From the NCBI GenBank assembly GCA_001603805.1, contig LUZY01000010.1, positions 124,001-188,000 on the forward strand: DNA of 64,000 bases, written 5' to 3'. Below are positions 7,796 to 17,855 of this stretch, in pieces (the stretch's first letter is position 1; each line of letters starts with the position of its first letter). Position numbers and translations under genes: made by a program. A model generated the notes under the pieces. The model made no database searches and was not told the DNA's origin. It saw only the letters and a list, made by a program, of their open reading frames with translations. Origin of the DNA: Deferribacterales bacterium Deferri_01 (GTDB lineage: Bacteria > Chrysiogenota > Deferribacteres > Deferribacterales > Geovibrionaceae).

Positions 7796-9826
7796 ATGAA
7801 AATCAAAAGTATTCGGGTAAAATATTCACTCTTTTTCGGCGGTCCGCTTCTCCTCATTTTTTTCATACTTGCCACAATGACATCAGGCGGAGTGAAAAAA
7901 GAGATGCTTGCAGAAACAAAAAGCCAGCTTTCTTCCACTGCGGTATTGTTAAATGAAACGATATCGCTTTTTTATGATCAGTCTCTAAAAGTAGTTCAGT
8001 CCAATTTCAGTGAGTTTAAAACTGTTCTCTACAACGGAGGAGCGTTTACCCTTGATTCGGACTCAGCGCTTTCTGTAGATGCAGTTAACCAGACAACCGG
8101 CAGCAGAGAAAGTGTCCAGCTGCCTGTAATGCGCTACAACGGCAAAAAGGTTTACGCAAATTTTGATATGGTTGACGGCATTGTAGAGGAAGCAGATATA
8201 GAGGGTCTCACAGCGACTGTTTTTCAGGCGTTTGATAAGGGGCTGCTAAGGGTAACAACCAACGTTCATAAGACTGATGGTGAAAGAGCTGTAAACACTT
8301 ACATACCAAAAGACTCTGAAGTTTACCGCACGGTTTCCGCCGGAAAAACATACAAGGGGCGTGCTTTTGTTGTAAACGCATGGTACTGGACTGTGTATGA
8401 ACCCATAACGGCAAACGGGCAATTCATTGGTGTCCTGTATGTGGGCATATCGGAGAAAGTTCTCCTGAATGATCTCAGAAAAGCTTTTGCCAGTGTCAGA
8501 ATAGGCGAAACAGGTTCCCCTTTCATCCTCAATTCCGACGGGACATACATACTCCACAAAACATCGGAAGGGCAGAAAGGGATAGATGAAAAGGACGATG
8601 ACGGCAGCGAGTACATCAAAACCATGCTCGAAACAAAAAACGGGGATATGGTCTACACTAAAAACGGTGAACGGATGATGTACAGCTACCGCACCTTTGA
8701 CTCAACAGGCTGGGTAATAGCCGCAGGCTCAAAGGAGTATGAGTTCCTTGCACATCAGAGAGCAGTTATGAGCAACCTCGCATGGATTCACGTTACAGCC
8801 CTTGTTCTCCTCTGTTTAGTTGTGGTGGTGATAACAGGGGTCCTCTCAAAAGATATAATTTTCCTGAAGGAAATGATGACAGACGAAAAGGATCTCACCA
8901 AGAAAATTACCCTTAAAAGAGAAGATGAACTGGGCATGCTGGCAAAATTCATGAATGCCTTCATAGAAAACCTGCGGAATATCATTTATCAGGTAAAATC
9001 AAGCACCATAGAGCTTTCAAGCATAAACAATGAGCTTGCCTCCACAACAGAGGAGTTCTCAAGCACATTCACCCAGCAGACAACGGAGCTTAAGGAGATA
9101 AACGGGGAGATTATCACTGTGAGGGAGAACACGGATCAGGTTGAGCAGAACCTGGAGAAAGTTGCCGAGCAGACAGACAGCACAGTGAGCAGAACCAGAG
9201 ACGGCGCTAAGAAGCTTGATGAATCCATGCGGATTATAAATGATATCAAACAGAGGGTGACAGAGCTTGGCGGAACTGTGGGCAATCTCTCAGAATCATC
9301 ACAGGAAATCGGAAACATTATAGGCGTAATAAACGATATAGCAGATCAGACAAACTTACTTGCCCTTAACGCCGCAATAGAAGCAGCAAGGGCAGGTGAA
9401 GCGGGCAGAGGCTTTGCCGTGGTAGCTGACGAAGTTCGCAAACTGGCGGAAAAGACACAAACCGCCACGCATGAAATAGGCGGAATCATCGGCTCTCTGC
9501 AAAACGAAACAAAAACAGTAACCGGAACAATGCAGAATGCCGCTGTAACTGTTGAAAAAGGCGTAAGCATTATTGCAGAGGCAAAGGAAAGCTTCGACGG
9601 CATAGTGAACTCAATGGATCAGATAAAAACAGTAAATGACATCATGGCAGAATCAGTAACATCGCAAACAAATGCACTGGTGAACATAAGCCACAGGCTG
9701 GACAGCGTAACCACAGGGGTTGAGCAGAGCGTTTTTGCCGTGCAGACAGTAAGCGAAACAGTGGCACACCTTCAGAAGCAGGCAAATGACCTCATGCAGA
9801 TGACCTCCGGATTTAAAACAGAATAA
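7796..9826 (+). CDS. Methyl-accepting chemotaxis protein with a Cache-type sensor
   Basis: 676 residues. Seen: first membrane helix about 10-32, a periplasmic region of ~290 residues with Cache features ([30 protein letters not shown], a hallmark of the Cache_3-Cache_2 class), second helix about 325-350, a weak HAMP, then the signalling domain. The conserved hairpin tip lies near 515-545 ([20 protein letters not shown] ... [13 protein letters not shown]). Known: these receptors bind small molecules, often organic acids, and control CheA. The ligand is unknown. There is no C-terminal CheR-binding pentapeptide. The 215-bp region upstream is AT-rich with no strong Shine-Dalgarno; a GGTGAT lies just before the ATG. 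The next gene is a second receptor of a different sensor class. Confidence 0.93.
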   Translation: MKIKSIRVKYSLFFGGPLLLIFFILATMTSGGVKKEMLAETKSQLSSTAVLLNETISLFYDQSLKVVQSNFSEFKTVLYNGGAFTLDSDSALSVDAVNQTTGSRESVQLPVMRYNGKKVYANFDMVDGIVEEADIEGLTATVFQAFDKGLLRVTTNVHKTDGERAVNTYIPKDSEVYRTVSAGKTYKGRAFVVNAWYWTVYEPITANGQFIGVLYVGISEKVLLNDLRKAFASVRIGETGSPFILNSDGTYILHKTSEGQKGIDEKDDDGSEYIKTMLETKNGDMVYTKNGERMMYSYRTFDSTGWVIAAGSKEYEFLAHQRAVMSNLAWIHVTALVLLCLVVVVITGVLSKDIIFLKEMMTDEKDLTKKITLKREDELGMLAKFMNAFIENLRNIIYQVKSSTIELSSINNELASTTEEFSSTFTQQTTELKEINGEIITVRENTDQVEQNLEKVAEQTDSTVSRTRDGAKKLDESMRIINDIKQRVTELGGTVGNLSESSQEIGNIIGVINDIADQTNLLALNAAIEAARAGEAGRGFAVVADEVRKLAEKTQTATHEIGGIIGSLQNETKTVTGTMQNAAVTVEKGVSIIAEAKESFDGIVNSMDQIKTVNDIMAESVTSQTNALVNISHRLDSVTTGVEQSVFAVQTVSETVAHLQKQANDLMQMTSGFKTE

Positions 9827-9837
9827 GAAATAGAACA

Positions 9838-9863
9838 GTCTGCGCTCTTTTCGGAGCGCAGAC
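9838..9863 (+). terminator. Strong hairpin after the first chemoreceptor gene
   Basis: Perfect 10-bp stem GTCTGCGCTC / GAGCGCAGAC with a TTTTCG loop, 11 bp after the stop. The following sequence (CTAAGTTTCAG) is only weakly T-rich, so termination may be partial. Confidence 0.65.
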
Positions 9864-9984
9864 CTAAGTTTCAGTCGATTAACTCTTCCATTTATTATCT
9901 ATTATGTTATTATTCATGGAATATCTCATGGATAATTATTATTTTTTTGTAACATTCAGGGTCAATTTGACTTGAGAGGGGACA

Positions 9985-12270
9985 ATGTTCAAAAATACAT
10001 CAATCAGGCTCAAACTGATCGGGGCTGTTTTTTTCTGCCTCGTTCTTCTCAGCTTCATCATCACTTTTGTTACAGTAAGCAAAAGTTTCCAGTCAGCAGC
10101 AGAAATGAAACTCGCCCAGATGGACTCCGTTAAGGAAGCCAAGAAAAACCATGTGGAGGACTATTTCTCCCAGCTTGCTTCCCTAATAACTTCAACAGCG
10201 GCAGGGACTCAGATGAAGGAAGCTTTTGAAGACTTCAACCGTACCTTTTACACAATTGAAGAGGAGACAGGCATTCTGTATGAATTTATTCAGGAGGATA
10301 CAGAAGAGCATTATGCAAAGCAGTACCTTGATCTGGTAAATTATGACGTCCCCGGAAGCCCCCGCAGAAGAGCGGTTACGGACTATATTCCCGAAAACAC
10401 CAACGCCCGTGCGGCGCAGTACCTATATATAGTTAACAATCCCGAAGAGATCGGCAAAAAAAACAACATGATCAGACCCCTTGGTTTCTACTGCGCTTAT
10501 ACAGATATTCATGACAGATTTCACCCTGAATTCAATCTCATGCTCAAGGAATTCTCGCTCTATGACATTTTCCTCATAAACCCCGACGGTGATCTGGTTT
10601 ACAGTGTTTTCAAGAAGAAAGACTACGCCACAAACCTTTTCAACGGTCCATATGCAGACACCGGGCTGGGTGATGCCTTTCAGAAGGGAATCAAACTGAA
10701 AGAAGGCGAGATGTACATCAATGATTTCAAGCCCTACGAACCAAGCTATAATCACCCCGCCGCTTTCATATCATCTCCTGTTTACCGGAACGGTGTACTC
10801 CTCGGAGTTCTCATCTTCCAGATGCCCATCACAAAAATAGATAATGTAATGAGCTTCGGCGGCAAATACAAAGAAGCAGGGCTCGGAGAAACCGGTGACA
10901 GCTATATAGTGGGTTCCGACTTCACAATGAGGAGCAATAACCGCTTTATGGACTCAAACAATGATCCTCTGGTTAAGAAACTAGGCACAGTTATCGGCTT
11001 TGTCAGCGCAGAAAGTGACTCTGCCCGTATGGCGCTGAAAGGAGAATCAGGTTCACACATAAGCACAAACTACGCAGGTAAAAAAGTGTTAAGCTCATTC
11101 TCTCCGCTGAATATTCCGGGGCTGAACTGGGCAATCCTTGTGGAGATGGACGATGCCGAAGCTCTGAAAGATGCCCGCAGCCTGCGGATAACACTCACAG
11201 TTATCGGCTGCGCCATAACTGCCGGATTTGTGCTGATTATGCTGTTTTTCATCAACAGTATAGTGCTTAAGCCTCTTAAGCTTGTCACTGCCCGCATACA
11301 GGAACTTGTATCCGGTGACGCCGACCTCACAAAGAGAATTGACATTGGCGGAAGCACAAACGGTTCAGACAATGAAATAATGATACTTACCGGATATATA
11401 AATACATTTGTCGGCATGGTGCAGACCATTGTCACTGATGTTAAAGATAAGTCGGGAGAACTTAACTCCGGCTCAAGCGAGATAACAGGCATAGCCGCCG
11501 GACTCTCGGAATCACTTGTGAGGCAGTCCGGCAGAATAGGCGAAATTGCTTCAGCGATGGAGGAAATGTCTGTTACATCGGGCATTGTGCTTGAAAATGT
11601 TAAGGAAGCTCTCACAAAGGCAGACTCCGCAGCAGACATAACCCGTGACGGAATGAGTGCCCTTAAGGAAGTGGTATCAAGCATCCAGCAGATCAGAGGC
11701 GATGTCAACGACCTAGCCAAAATCATAACCGGGCTCGGTGAATCATCCTCTCAGATCGGAGATATTCTTAATGTCATAAGCGATATAGCTGACCAGACAA
11801 ACCTGCTGGCACTGAATGCCGCAATCGAAGCAGCAAGGGCCGGCGAAGCGGGAAGAGGTTTTGCCGTGGTTGCAGACGAGGTCCGCAAGCTCGCCGAACG
11901 CACCCAGTCCGCCACCACAGAGATCGGCAGTATTATCTCCCTCCTCCAGACAGAATCCGGCAGTGCGGCAAAACAGATGCAGCATGCTGAAAGAACTGTT
12001 GGCGAGGGCGAAAAAGTTATCGAAAAAGCCAACGGACTTTTTGTGGAGATCGTTTCGGCAGTTGAAGATATCCACACAGCAAACACCAATATAGAATCCA
12101 CTGTGAATGAGCAGAACAGCGCTGTGCAGTCTGTCACTGAAAGCATACATAAAATTTCCGCTGATGTTGAAAACAGCAGTTCAGACACGGGTTCAGTTTC
12201 AGAAAGTCTCCACGGCTTAAGCAGGCTGGCAGAGGAAATGAACGACTCTGTAAACAGATTCAGAACATAG
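9985..12270 (+). CDS. Methyl-accepting chemotaxis protein with a large dCache-like sensor
   Basis: 761 residues. Seen: helix 1 (about 13-34), a ~370-residue periplasmic sensor with two Cache-like halves ([60 protein letters not shown]), helix 2 (about 405-427), HAMP ([18 protein letters not shown]), then the MA domain with the canonical tip ([19 protein letters not shown]). Known: dCache receptors commonly sense amino acids or other small metabolites. The ligand is not deducible here. Start ATG 9985 has GAGAGGGG 3-10 bp upstream. Two TCATGGA direct repeats 12 bp apart lie in the upstream region (9914 and 9926), significance unknown. Confidence 0.93.
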   Translation: MFKNTSIRLKLIGAVFFCLVLLSFIITFVTVSKSFQSAAEMKLAQMDSVKEAKKNHVEDYFSQLASLITSTAAGTQMKEAFEDFNRTFYTIEEETGILYEFIQEDTEEHYAKQYLDLVNYDVPGSPRRRAVTDYIPENTNARAAQYLYIVNNPEEIGKKNNMIRPLGFYCAYTDIHDRFHPEFNLMLKEFSLYDIFLINPDGDLVYSVFKKKDYATNLFNGPYADTGLGDAFQKGIKLKEGEMYINDFKPYEPSYNHPAAFISSPVYRNGVLLGVLIFQMPITKIDNVMSFGGKYKEAGLGETGDSYIVGSDFTMRSNNRFMDSNNDPLVKKLGTVIGFVSAESDSARMALKGESGSHISTNYAGKKVLSSFSPLNIPGLNWAILVEMDDAEALKDARSLRITLTVIGCAITAGFVLIMLFFINSIVLKPLKLVTARIQELVSGDADLTKRIDIGGSTNGSDNEIMILTGYINTFVGMVQTIVTDVKDKSGELNSGSSEITGIAAGLSESLVRQSGRIGEIASAMEEMSVTSGIVLENVKEALTKADSAADITRDGMSALKEVVSSIQQIRGDVNDLAKIITGLGESSSQIGDILNVISDIADQTNLLALNAAIEAARAGEAGRGFAVVADEVRKLAERTQSATTEIGSIISLLQTESGSAAKQMQHAERTVGEGEKVIEKANGLFVEIVSAVEDIHTANTNIESTVNEQNSAVQSVTESIHKISADVENSSSDTGSVSESLHGLSRLAEEMNDSVNRFRT

Positions 12271-12279
12271 AACATTGAC

Positions 12280-12307
12280 AAGGAAGCCCCCGAGGGGACT
12301 TCCTTTT
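12280..12307 (+). terminator. Rho-independent terminator between convergent genes
   Basis: AAGGAAG-CCCC-CGA-GGGG-A-CTTCC stem followed by TTTT, 10 bp after the chemoreceptor stop. The convergent porin gene ends at 12324, so it may serve both strands; the T-tract favours the plus strand. Confidence 0.85.
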
Positions 12308-12323
12308 AATTAGATGGCTAAAC

Positions 12324-13559
12324 CTACCTGCCGGAAAAAGCAAACTGATAAGTAAGATAGATACGGGTATCAGAGAGGCTCTCACCGCCGCTGACATGCA
12401 TATCCGCATACCTATATCTGACTCCAAGTCCTTCCAGCGCACCTGAGAACGCATACTGAATATTGAAGTCAGTTTCTTCGATATCTTTCACTGTAGCAGT
12501 TTCATCAACATCATAAGACGCATACCACACATAAGCGCTAAGACCTTTCAGACCTATCTTTGAAAAATCATAGCCTGCCTTAAGCCCCCACGCATCTTCA
12601 TCGCCTCTGGTTGCTGATGTCATAACCTGCTGGGCGATAATTTTATCAAATCCCCAAGGGGTTATCATACCGTCATCACCGCTGTTTGAGTATGTTCCCA
12701 TAACATCAAATCCGGCGTATTTTATGCCCGCTCTGAAGCCTATCTGGTGAGTATCCAGCTCCCCGTTGAGTTCATCACCCTGAGATTTCTGGAAAAGCAC
12801 AGACGGAACAAAGTAAAGATTAACAGCACCAAAATCCTTGTTCAAAGATGCTTTCAGATAAGAAATATTGAATATGTCATTGATAGTGTAGTACCAGCCT
12901 TCGATATTTCCTTTCACTGCTTCAAAAGGAAGTTTGTAGTTAGCACCCAGAATCAGCATATCCTTATCTTCGATAAAGCTTGCTCCGCCGGGTTCGTTTG
13001 CCACAGCCTGAGAAATAGATACGAATTCCTCATCGTTCCAGCCCATTGAATCCGTAAGGTAATAAGCAGAAAGAGTGAGAGACTCAAAACTGTTGTTTAC
13101 AACAGACAAACCCTTATAAGTGCGCGGCATCATACGTACATCATCAGTATTCAGATATGGAGTATTTATCTCCTGCGCTCCGTATTTTATAACAGTATTA
13201 AACCAGTTACCCTGAATAAAATACTCCTGCTCACGGGTCACATTCTTGTGATTACCGTTTTCATCCGCTCCGAGAACGCTGTACACGCTGTCATCATCAT
13301 CGCTGTCTATATCATGAGTCGTGCTGAGAGCCACGCCTAAAGAGACACCGTAAAGCTCGGCGGTTCTGTAATACAAAGTACCGCCTACAGCAAAGTCTCT
13401 TCTTGTGTTTGCGGTATCAAAATCTCTGGTGAAGTGCAGGGTTCTTACATTTCCCTTTACGCTTCCCTGAGTAAAAGCATCTTTGAGATTATCTGCAGCG
13501 GCAGCGCCGGCAGCTATACACATTACCATAAAAGAAACCAAATAAAATTTGCGTAACAT
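12324..13559 (-). CDS. Outer-membrane porin, OprD/major-porin-like
   Basis: 411 residues from ATG 13559, which has a GGAGG 7 bp upstream; an in-frame start 11 codons earlier lacks one. Seen: signal peptide (MLRKFYLVSFMVMCIAAGAAAA), then beta-strand-rich sequence with alternating aromatic residues. Examples are GNVRTLHFTRDFDT, RDFAVGGTLYYRTAELYGVSLGVAL and TPYLNTDDVRMMPRTYKGLSVV; the end is IYLTYQFAFSGR. Known: the DDVRMMPRTYKGL region and overall plan are typical of OprD-family channels of anaerobic and epsilonproteobacterial types. It probably lets small solutes through the outer membrane. The neighbouring respiratory reductase and transporter suggest, but do not prove, a shared substrate. 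Confidence 0.82.
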   Translation of the reverse strand: MLRKFYLVSFMVMCIAAGAAAADNLKDAFTQGSVKGNVRTLHFTRDFDTANTRRDFAVGGTLYYRTAELYGVSLGVALSTTHDIDSDDDDSVYSVLGADENGNHKNVTREQEYFIQGNWFNTVIKYGAQEINTPYLNTDDVRMMPRTYKGLSVVNNSFESLTLSAYYLTDSMGWNDEEFVSISQAVANEPGGASFIEDKDMLILGANYKLPFEAVKGNIEGWYYTINDIFNISYLKASLNKDFGAVNLYFVPSVLFQKSQGDELNGELDTHQIGFRAGIKYAGFDVMGTYSNSGDDGMITPWGFDKIIAQQVMTSATRGDEDAWGLKAGYDFSKIGLKGLSAYVWYASYDVDETATVKDIEETDFNIQYAFSGALEGLGVRYRYADMHVSGGESLSDTRIYLTYQFAFSGR

Positions 13560-13621
13560 ACTAACCTCCGAAATTTTAAAAGTTTTGTACAACTCCGCCT
13601 TTTTTGTATTTCAAGGCGTAT

Positions 13622-14764
13622 TCATATTTTTAGTCTAAGTGAAACGATGAATATCGCTGCTGTCAGTGCGGCAAGGGCAAAAGACGCTGCTGCCCATCCG
13701 GCAAACCCGGCTGCTGCGCTGAAGAACACCGGTCCGAAAAACATCCCCGCATATTGCCCGAAAACAACAACAGACATGTACGCACCCGACTCCTCTGCTT
13801 TTCTGCCAAGCTCCGTTGCCGCAGTGAAGATCCCCACCGGCATCATGCCGCCTGCAATGCCAAGCAAAGCCAAGGACACAATAAGCAGCACAGGCGGAGC
13901 ATTGAACATAATCAATACTGCCAAACCAGCCAAAACCCATGCTCCCAGCACAAGCTTTCTGCGTGAGCGTATTCTGTCCGAGATCACTCCCGCTACAGGT
14001 GCAGTAACCATTGATGAAATCATCATAATGGTCATGATGCACGATGCGCCGGAAAGAGAAAATCCATGGATGCTCTCAAGGAATGCCGGCATATATGACT
14101 TCACCGCAATGGTCAGGATATTGAATGCCATGAATATAAACCCCAGAAACCCCGCAGCCTTCAGATTAAATCCGCCTGCTGAAAACGTTTTTTTCTTTTC
14201 ATTCAGCCTGCTCTCATGTGGAGGCATTTTGAAAAAAAGAATAAACAGGCAGAGCATCACAGCAGTGTAGACAGAAGAAAATATCCATGCGTTTTCCCAA
14301 CCGGTTCCGGCAATGAATGGTACAGCAGCAAAGATTACTACATTTCCTGCAGGAACCCACGTTGACCATACCCCCATAGGTATCCCCCTTTCAGAAGGAG
14401 GAAACCATGCGGACAAAGCCGACGGAGCCACAACAGAAAACAGACACATTCCGGCTCCTTCAACGACACGGCTTATAATGAGAAGCAGAAGCGAACCTGC
14501 CGTACAGCCGAGGAGAGAGCCGGCAAGCATACAGCCAAGAGCAGCTGTTCCCAGCGTCTTTACTCCAGTTTTCTGCAAAAGCGCTCCTGAAGGCAGGGCA
14601 CATATAAACCCTGAAAGCGCAAAAGCCGACATCAACCATCCGGAAGCCGCCAGACTTATGTCCAGTTCGCTTATCAGCCTCTGCATCATAGGCGGAACCT
14701 TAAACTGGTTCACGGGCGCAGCAAGACCGGACAGGTATATGAGTGCTAAAATAAAAAATTTCAT
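13622..14764 (-). CDS. Major facilitator superfamily transporter
   Basis: 380 residues from ATG 14764 (MKFFILALIYLSGLAAP); the longer open frame upstream runs into the previous gene and is not needed. Seen: about 12 hydrophobic segments, the MFS motif in the loop after helix 2 (GALLQKTGVKTLG) and its pseudo-repeat (GVISDRIRSRRKLVLG). The conserved-position segment LSAWFPPSERGIPMGVWSTWVPAGN is typical of CynX/NarK-like and related MFS exporters and importers. It lies 43 bp downstream of the DmsB-like gene on the same strand, so it probably moves the substrate or product of that reductase. Substrate unknown. Confidence 0.85.
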   Translation of the reverse strand: MKFFILALIYLSGLAAPVNQFKVPPMMQRLISELDISLAASGWLMSAFALSGFICALPSGALLQKTGVKTLGTAALGCMLAGSLLGCTAGSLLLLIISRVVEGAGMCLFSVVAPSALSAWFPPSERGIPMGVWSTWVPAGNVVIFAAVPFIAGTGWENAWIFSSVYTAVMLCLFILFFKMPPHESRLNEKKKTFSAGGFNLKAAGFLGFIFMAFNILTIAVKSYMPAFLESIHGFSLSGASCIMTIMMISSMVTAPVAGVISDRIRSRRKLVLGAWVLAGLAVLIMFNAPPVLLIVSLALLGIAGGMMPVGIFTAATELGRKAEESGAYMSVVVFGQYAGMFFGPVFFSAAAGFAGWAAASFALAALTAAIFIVSLRLKI

Positions 14765-14807
14765 CTTCACTACCGGAAGGGTGTCCGAAGACACCCTGTA
14801 CAAATGG

Positions 14808-15371
14808 TTATTTACCCAAATAGTAAAGTGACGGACCTGTACCTGCCTCCGGTTTAAGTCGGTAGGTTTTGCCGGAAGCAACAAGTTTTGCCGCTTCGCT
14901 GTTTTTGTCGTTCAGGTCGCCAAATATTCTTGCCTGTGTAGGGCATGACTGAACACAGAAGGGAACATCTCCCCTGTCTACCCTGTCAAAACAAAGGTTG
15001 CATTTATTTGACTGTCCAAGTTCCTCATCCAGAACAGGAACATCATAAGGGCAAGTATCCCTGCATATTCCGCAGCCGATACATGTTTCAAAATTCACGA
15101 ATACTATGCCGTCTGCTCTTTTTCTCATTGAGTTAGTGGGACAGTTCTTAACGCATTCCGGTTTTTCACAGTGATTACACATCAATGTGCGGGAACGCAT
15201 TTTTACATTCGGATACTTCCCTGTGGGCTTGTAAACAATGGGGCTGTCCACTGTTTCCAGTTTTCCCCAGTAAATACCGTCGGGCAGTTCATGGTCAACA
15301 TGACAGCCGACTATACAAGTCTGGCATCCGATACATCTGTCTGTATCTATTACAACACCGTAATGTTTCAT
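14808..15371 (-). CDS. Four-cluster [4Fe-4S] electron-transfer subunit (DmsB/PsrB-like)
   Basis: 187 residues. Seen: cysteine groups CIGCQTCIVGC, CNHCEKPECVKNC, CIGCGICRDTC and CNLC...CVQSC, i.e. four ferredoxin-type clusters in the DmsB/PhsB/NrfC arrangement, with no signal peptide. Known: such subunits pass electrons to a molybdenum subunit and travel with it by the Tat route. It lies 10 bp after the molybdoenzyme gene and has GGAGG 6 bp before its ATG. The usual third, membrane-anchoring subunit (DmsC/NrfD) does not follow; an MFS gene does. Confidence 0.92.
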   Translation of the reverse strand: MKHYGVVIDTDRCIGCQTCIVGCHVDHELPDGIYWGKLETVDSPIVYKPTGKYPNVKMRSRTLMCNHCEKPECVKNCPTNSMRKRADGIVFVNFETCIGCGICRDTCPYDVPVLDEELGQSNKCNLCFDRVDRGDVPFCVQSCPTQARIFGDLNDKNSEAAKLVASGKTYRLKPEAGTGPSLYYLGK

Positions 15372-15381
15372 AATTTCCTCC

Positions 15382-17748
15382 CTACGCCTTCACTACTTCA
15401 ACAAGGTTGTCGTATGCGGCAAAGTTCGATTCACTTACCAGCATTTCCACAGGGTTAATTGTGAGATGTGTGAGGTTCTGATGATGCCCCTCCACAAAAT
15501 ATTCAGGTGTCCACCCCTGGGGTATCGCAATGACTCCGGGCATAATTCCTTCACTGACAAGGGCTTTAACAACGCAATAACCTCTATCGTTAAAGACCTT
15601 CACATTATCGCCGTCTTTAATGCCTCTTTTGTTTGCGTCTTTCGAGCTTATTTCAACCCACGGTTCCTTAAAAACACCGTGTATTGCGGGTATTCCAATG
15701 TGCTGAGTATGAACATTGGTACGGTCGTGGTACTGAATAAACATAAGCGGATATTTTTTGCCCAAGGGACCCTTAGGGTCTTCCAGAAGCGGTGTGTAAA
15801 CAGGCAGCTGATGTCCCACAGGTTTAAGACGTTCTGAGTAGAACTCAAATCTGCCCGTTTTAGTTTTGTACTTCTGATCTGTGAAGGCATTTACGATATC
15901 GAACCTGCCGTCTTTTCTGGCAAAGATTCCTTCCTCAACAAACTTATTCCAGCTAAAGCCTTCCATTGCAGGATGTTTTGACCCTTCAAGATAAACCCTG
16001 AGCCACTCTTCATCTGTTCTGTTCCAGAACTCACCTTTACCAAGTCTTTCTGCAACTCCGGAGAATATCTGTATATCTGATTTGCTCTCTCCCGCCGGTC
16101 TGAGCATCGGCTGCTGAAGCATAAACCATGGAGTTTTATCGAATATATCCCAGTTTTCAAACATGTTTGTTGCAGGAAGAACAAGGTCAGCATACTGGGC
16201 AGTGGATGTCCAGTAGGGGTCTGAATGCACGATGAATGAGAGTTTCGGGAACACCTCATTAATCACTCGGTTTGAATCAGGGCTCTGGTTCAGAAAGCTG
16301 CTGGAGGCTATCCAGAGGAAGTCAATCTTATAGGGATCTGCTTTCTCGACCATATCATAAAGCTTAATACCGGGCATTTCGCTTGCTTTGCTTCCGCCAG
16401 TGTCACTCCATGGCGCACTGTTGAAAACAGGAACATTTACACCGGGAATAGGGTTTACACCGGAAGTTCCGCCTGCGTGAGAAGCTCCGCCGCCGCTTAC
16501 GCCTATATAGCCGCACACAGCAGCAAGGGTTGCCACTGTACGGAAAGGTGAATGTGCATTATAAACACGCTGCATCCCCTGCCCCATACGTATAGCGGAA
16601 GGTTTTTTCAGATAATCTTTTATAAGATCCTTGATTACATCTTCACTTATGCCGGTTGCTTCTGCTGTCCATTTCAGAGTGTATTGCTTCAGGTCTGCCT
16701 CAAGCAGTGAAAAGGATGTGGTGCATTTTTCACCATTATATTCCGCTTTTCCCTCAAGACGGGCAGTAACCCCCTGAGTACCAGCAGGAACAACTTTGCC
16801 TTTCTCATCAATAACGCAGAACTCATCTCCAATGCGGAGGTATTGTCCGTCGCTGTCTTTGATAAGCAGAGGTGAGCAGCTGTTTTTGAGAAGCCATTCC
16901 TTGTCATGCAGATTCTTACCGATAATATAGTTCATCATACCAAGGGCAAGAGCTGTATCTGCACCGGGTTTAATAGGAATCCACTGATCCGCAACCGCTG
17001 CGGTTGAGCTGAAACGGGGGTCAATAACAATAATCTTTGTCCCGTTCTTTCTGGCATTGAGGTAAAAACGCATTTCACTGGTATGAGTATCGGCAACATT
17101 ACGCCCCCATACTATGAGCGTTTTCGATTTCATATAATCTCTGGAGTCGTGAGAACCGCGTTTCTGACCGTAAACAAGGTCCATTCCCATACTTGCGCCG
17201 TGGTCACTCATGATAGCTTCAGGACTGAACGAAGTACCTTCTATGGTTCTTGCGAAACGGAAAGGGGAGTCCCATGCGAATTTTGCAAGATTACCGGTCA
17301 TAACAAAGAAACCAACAGATTTCTTGCCGTATCTTGCCTGACTTTCTTTAATTTTTTCTGTAATAAGATCAAACGCTTCTGTCCACGAAATACGTTTGAA
17401 TCTGCCCTCGCCTCTTTCACCTACACGAAGCATCGGGTATTTTACTCTGTCTTCCGATACTGTTTTGAGAGGAAGAGACATACCCCTGAGACAGGCATTT
17501 GAATAGTCCGGTCTGCCGGGGAGGGGAGTCGGGGTAACACTAAGAATTTTGCCGCCCTGAACATGGCAGTTCAGGTTGCACCGTGATGTACAGTTTACAG
17601 TACAGACAGTGCGAAAAGTTTTGCCGAGACGGTCTGCTTCAGGAGAGGAAGCAGAATACATCTGTGCCAGTACATTGTCAGACAGCATGCCGACGGTTGC
17701 CGCTGCGATACTGCCTTTTAAAAACGTACGCCTTGTGAGTTTGTCCAT
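15382..17748 (-). CDS. Tat-exported molybdopterin oxidoreductase, DmsA-like catalytic subunit
   Basis: 788 residues. I chose ATG 17748 (GGAGG 7 bp upstream) over a TTG two codons earlier. Seen: twin-arginine signal RRTFLKG (6-12), an N-terminal FeS motif with Cys 49, 53, 57 (and 61) and 86, then RMGQGMQRVYNAHSPFR, an HxDPYWTSTAQYADLVLPA segment and a C-terminal pterin-binding domain with HDRTNVHTQH and GDNVKVFNDRG. Known: the CTVNCxSRC plus ACLRG pattern and the RVGERGEGRFKRISWTEA segment are DmsA-like. The family reduces S- or N-oxides, polysulfide, thiosulfate and others, so the substrate is open. The Mo ligand is not certain; a Ser or Asp in SDHGASMG is possible. First structural gene of a three-gene operon behind a MocR-type regulator. 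Confidence 0.9.
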   Translation of the reverse strand: MDKLTRRTFLKGSIAAATVGMLSDNVLAQMYSASSPEADRLGKTFRTVCTVNCTSRCNLNCHVQGGKILSVTPTPLPGRPDYSNACLRGMSLPLKTVSEDRVKYPMLRVGERGEGRFKRISWTEAFDLITEKIKESQARYGKKSVGFFVMTGNLAKFAWDSPFRFARTIEGTSFSPEAIMSDHGASMGMDLVYGQKRGSHDSRDYMKSKTLIVWGRNVADTHTSEMRFYLNARKNGTKIIVIDPRFSSTAAVADQWIPIKPGADTALALGMMNYIIGKNLHDKEWLLKNSCSPLLIKDSDGQYLRIGDEFCVIDEKGKVVPAGTQGVTARLEGKAEYNGEKCTTSFSLLEADLKQYTLKWTAEATGISEDVIKDLIKDYLKKPSAIRMGQGMQRVYNAHSPFRTVATLAAVCGYIGVSGGGASHAGGTSGVNPIPGVNVPVFNSAPWSDTGGSKASEMPGIKLYDMVEKADPYKIDFLWIASSSFLNQSPDSNRVINEVFPKLSFIVHSDPYWTSTAQYADLVLPATNMFENWDIFDKTPWFMLQQPMLRPAGESKSDIQIFSGVAERLGKGEFWNRTDEEWLRVYLEGSKHPAMEGFSWNKFVEEGIFARKDGRFDIVNAFTDQKYKTKTGRFEFYSERLKPVGHQLPVYTPLLEDPKGPLGKKYPLMFIQYHDRTNVHTQHIGIPAIHGVFKEPWVEISSKDANKRGIKDGDNVKVFNDRGYCVVKALVSEGIMPGVIAIPQGWTPEYFVEGHHQNLTHLTINPVEMLVSESNFAAYDNLVEVVKA

Positions 17749-17777
17749 AATCAAACCTCCTTTAAAGTTGCCACAAT

Positions 17778-17802
17778 AACGTTAGGTTTTTATCACAACG
17801 TT
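17778..17802 (-). promoter_or_regulatory. Paired AACGTT motifs upstream of the molybdoenzyme gene
   Basis: Two AACGTT sites (17778-17783 and 17797-17802) with centres 19 bp apart, about two helical turns, lie in the 107-bp gap between the MocR-type regulator gene and the molybdoenzyme ATG. Direct-repeat operators at helical spacing are known for MocR regulators. Assignment to this regulator is inference. Confidence 0.45.
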
Positions 17803-17855
17803 TTAAAGGTCAGTTAGAATGAAAAAAAGGAGTCAGTTTGCAGACTAATGAATTA

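Noticed and set aside
9914-9932. TCATGGA direct repeat before the second chemoreceptor as an operator
   Set aside because: Two short copies only, and no promoter context; noted in the gene entry but not called as a site.
11070-12281. Minus-strand frames of 135-218 codons opposite the second chemoreceptor
   Set aside because: They mirror the codon bias of the conserved signalling domain and have no start signals.
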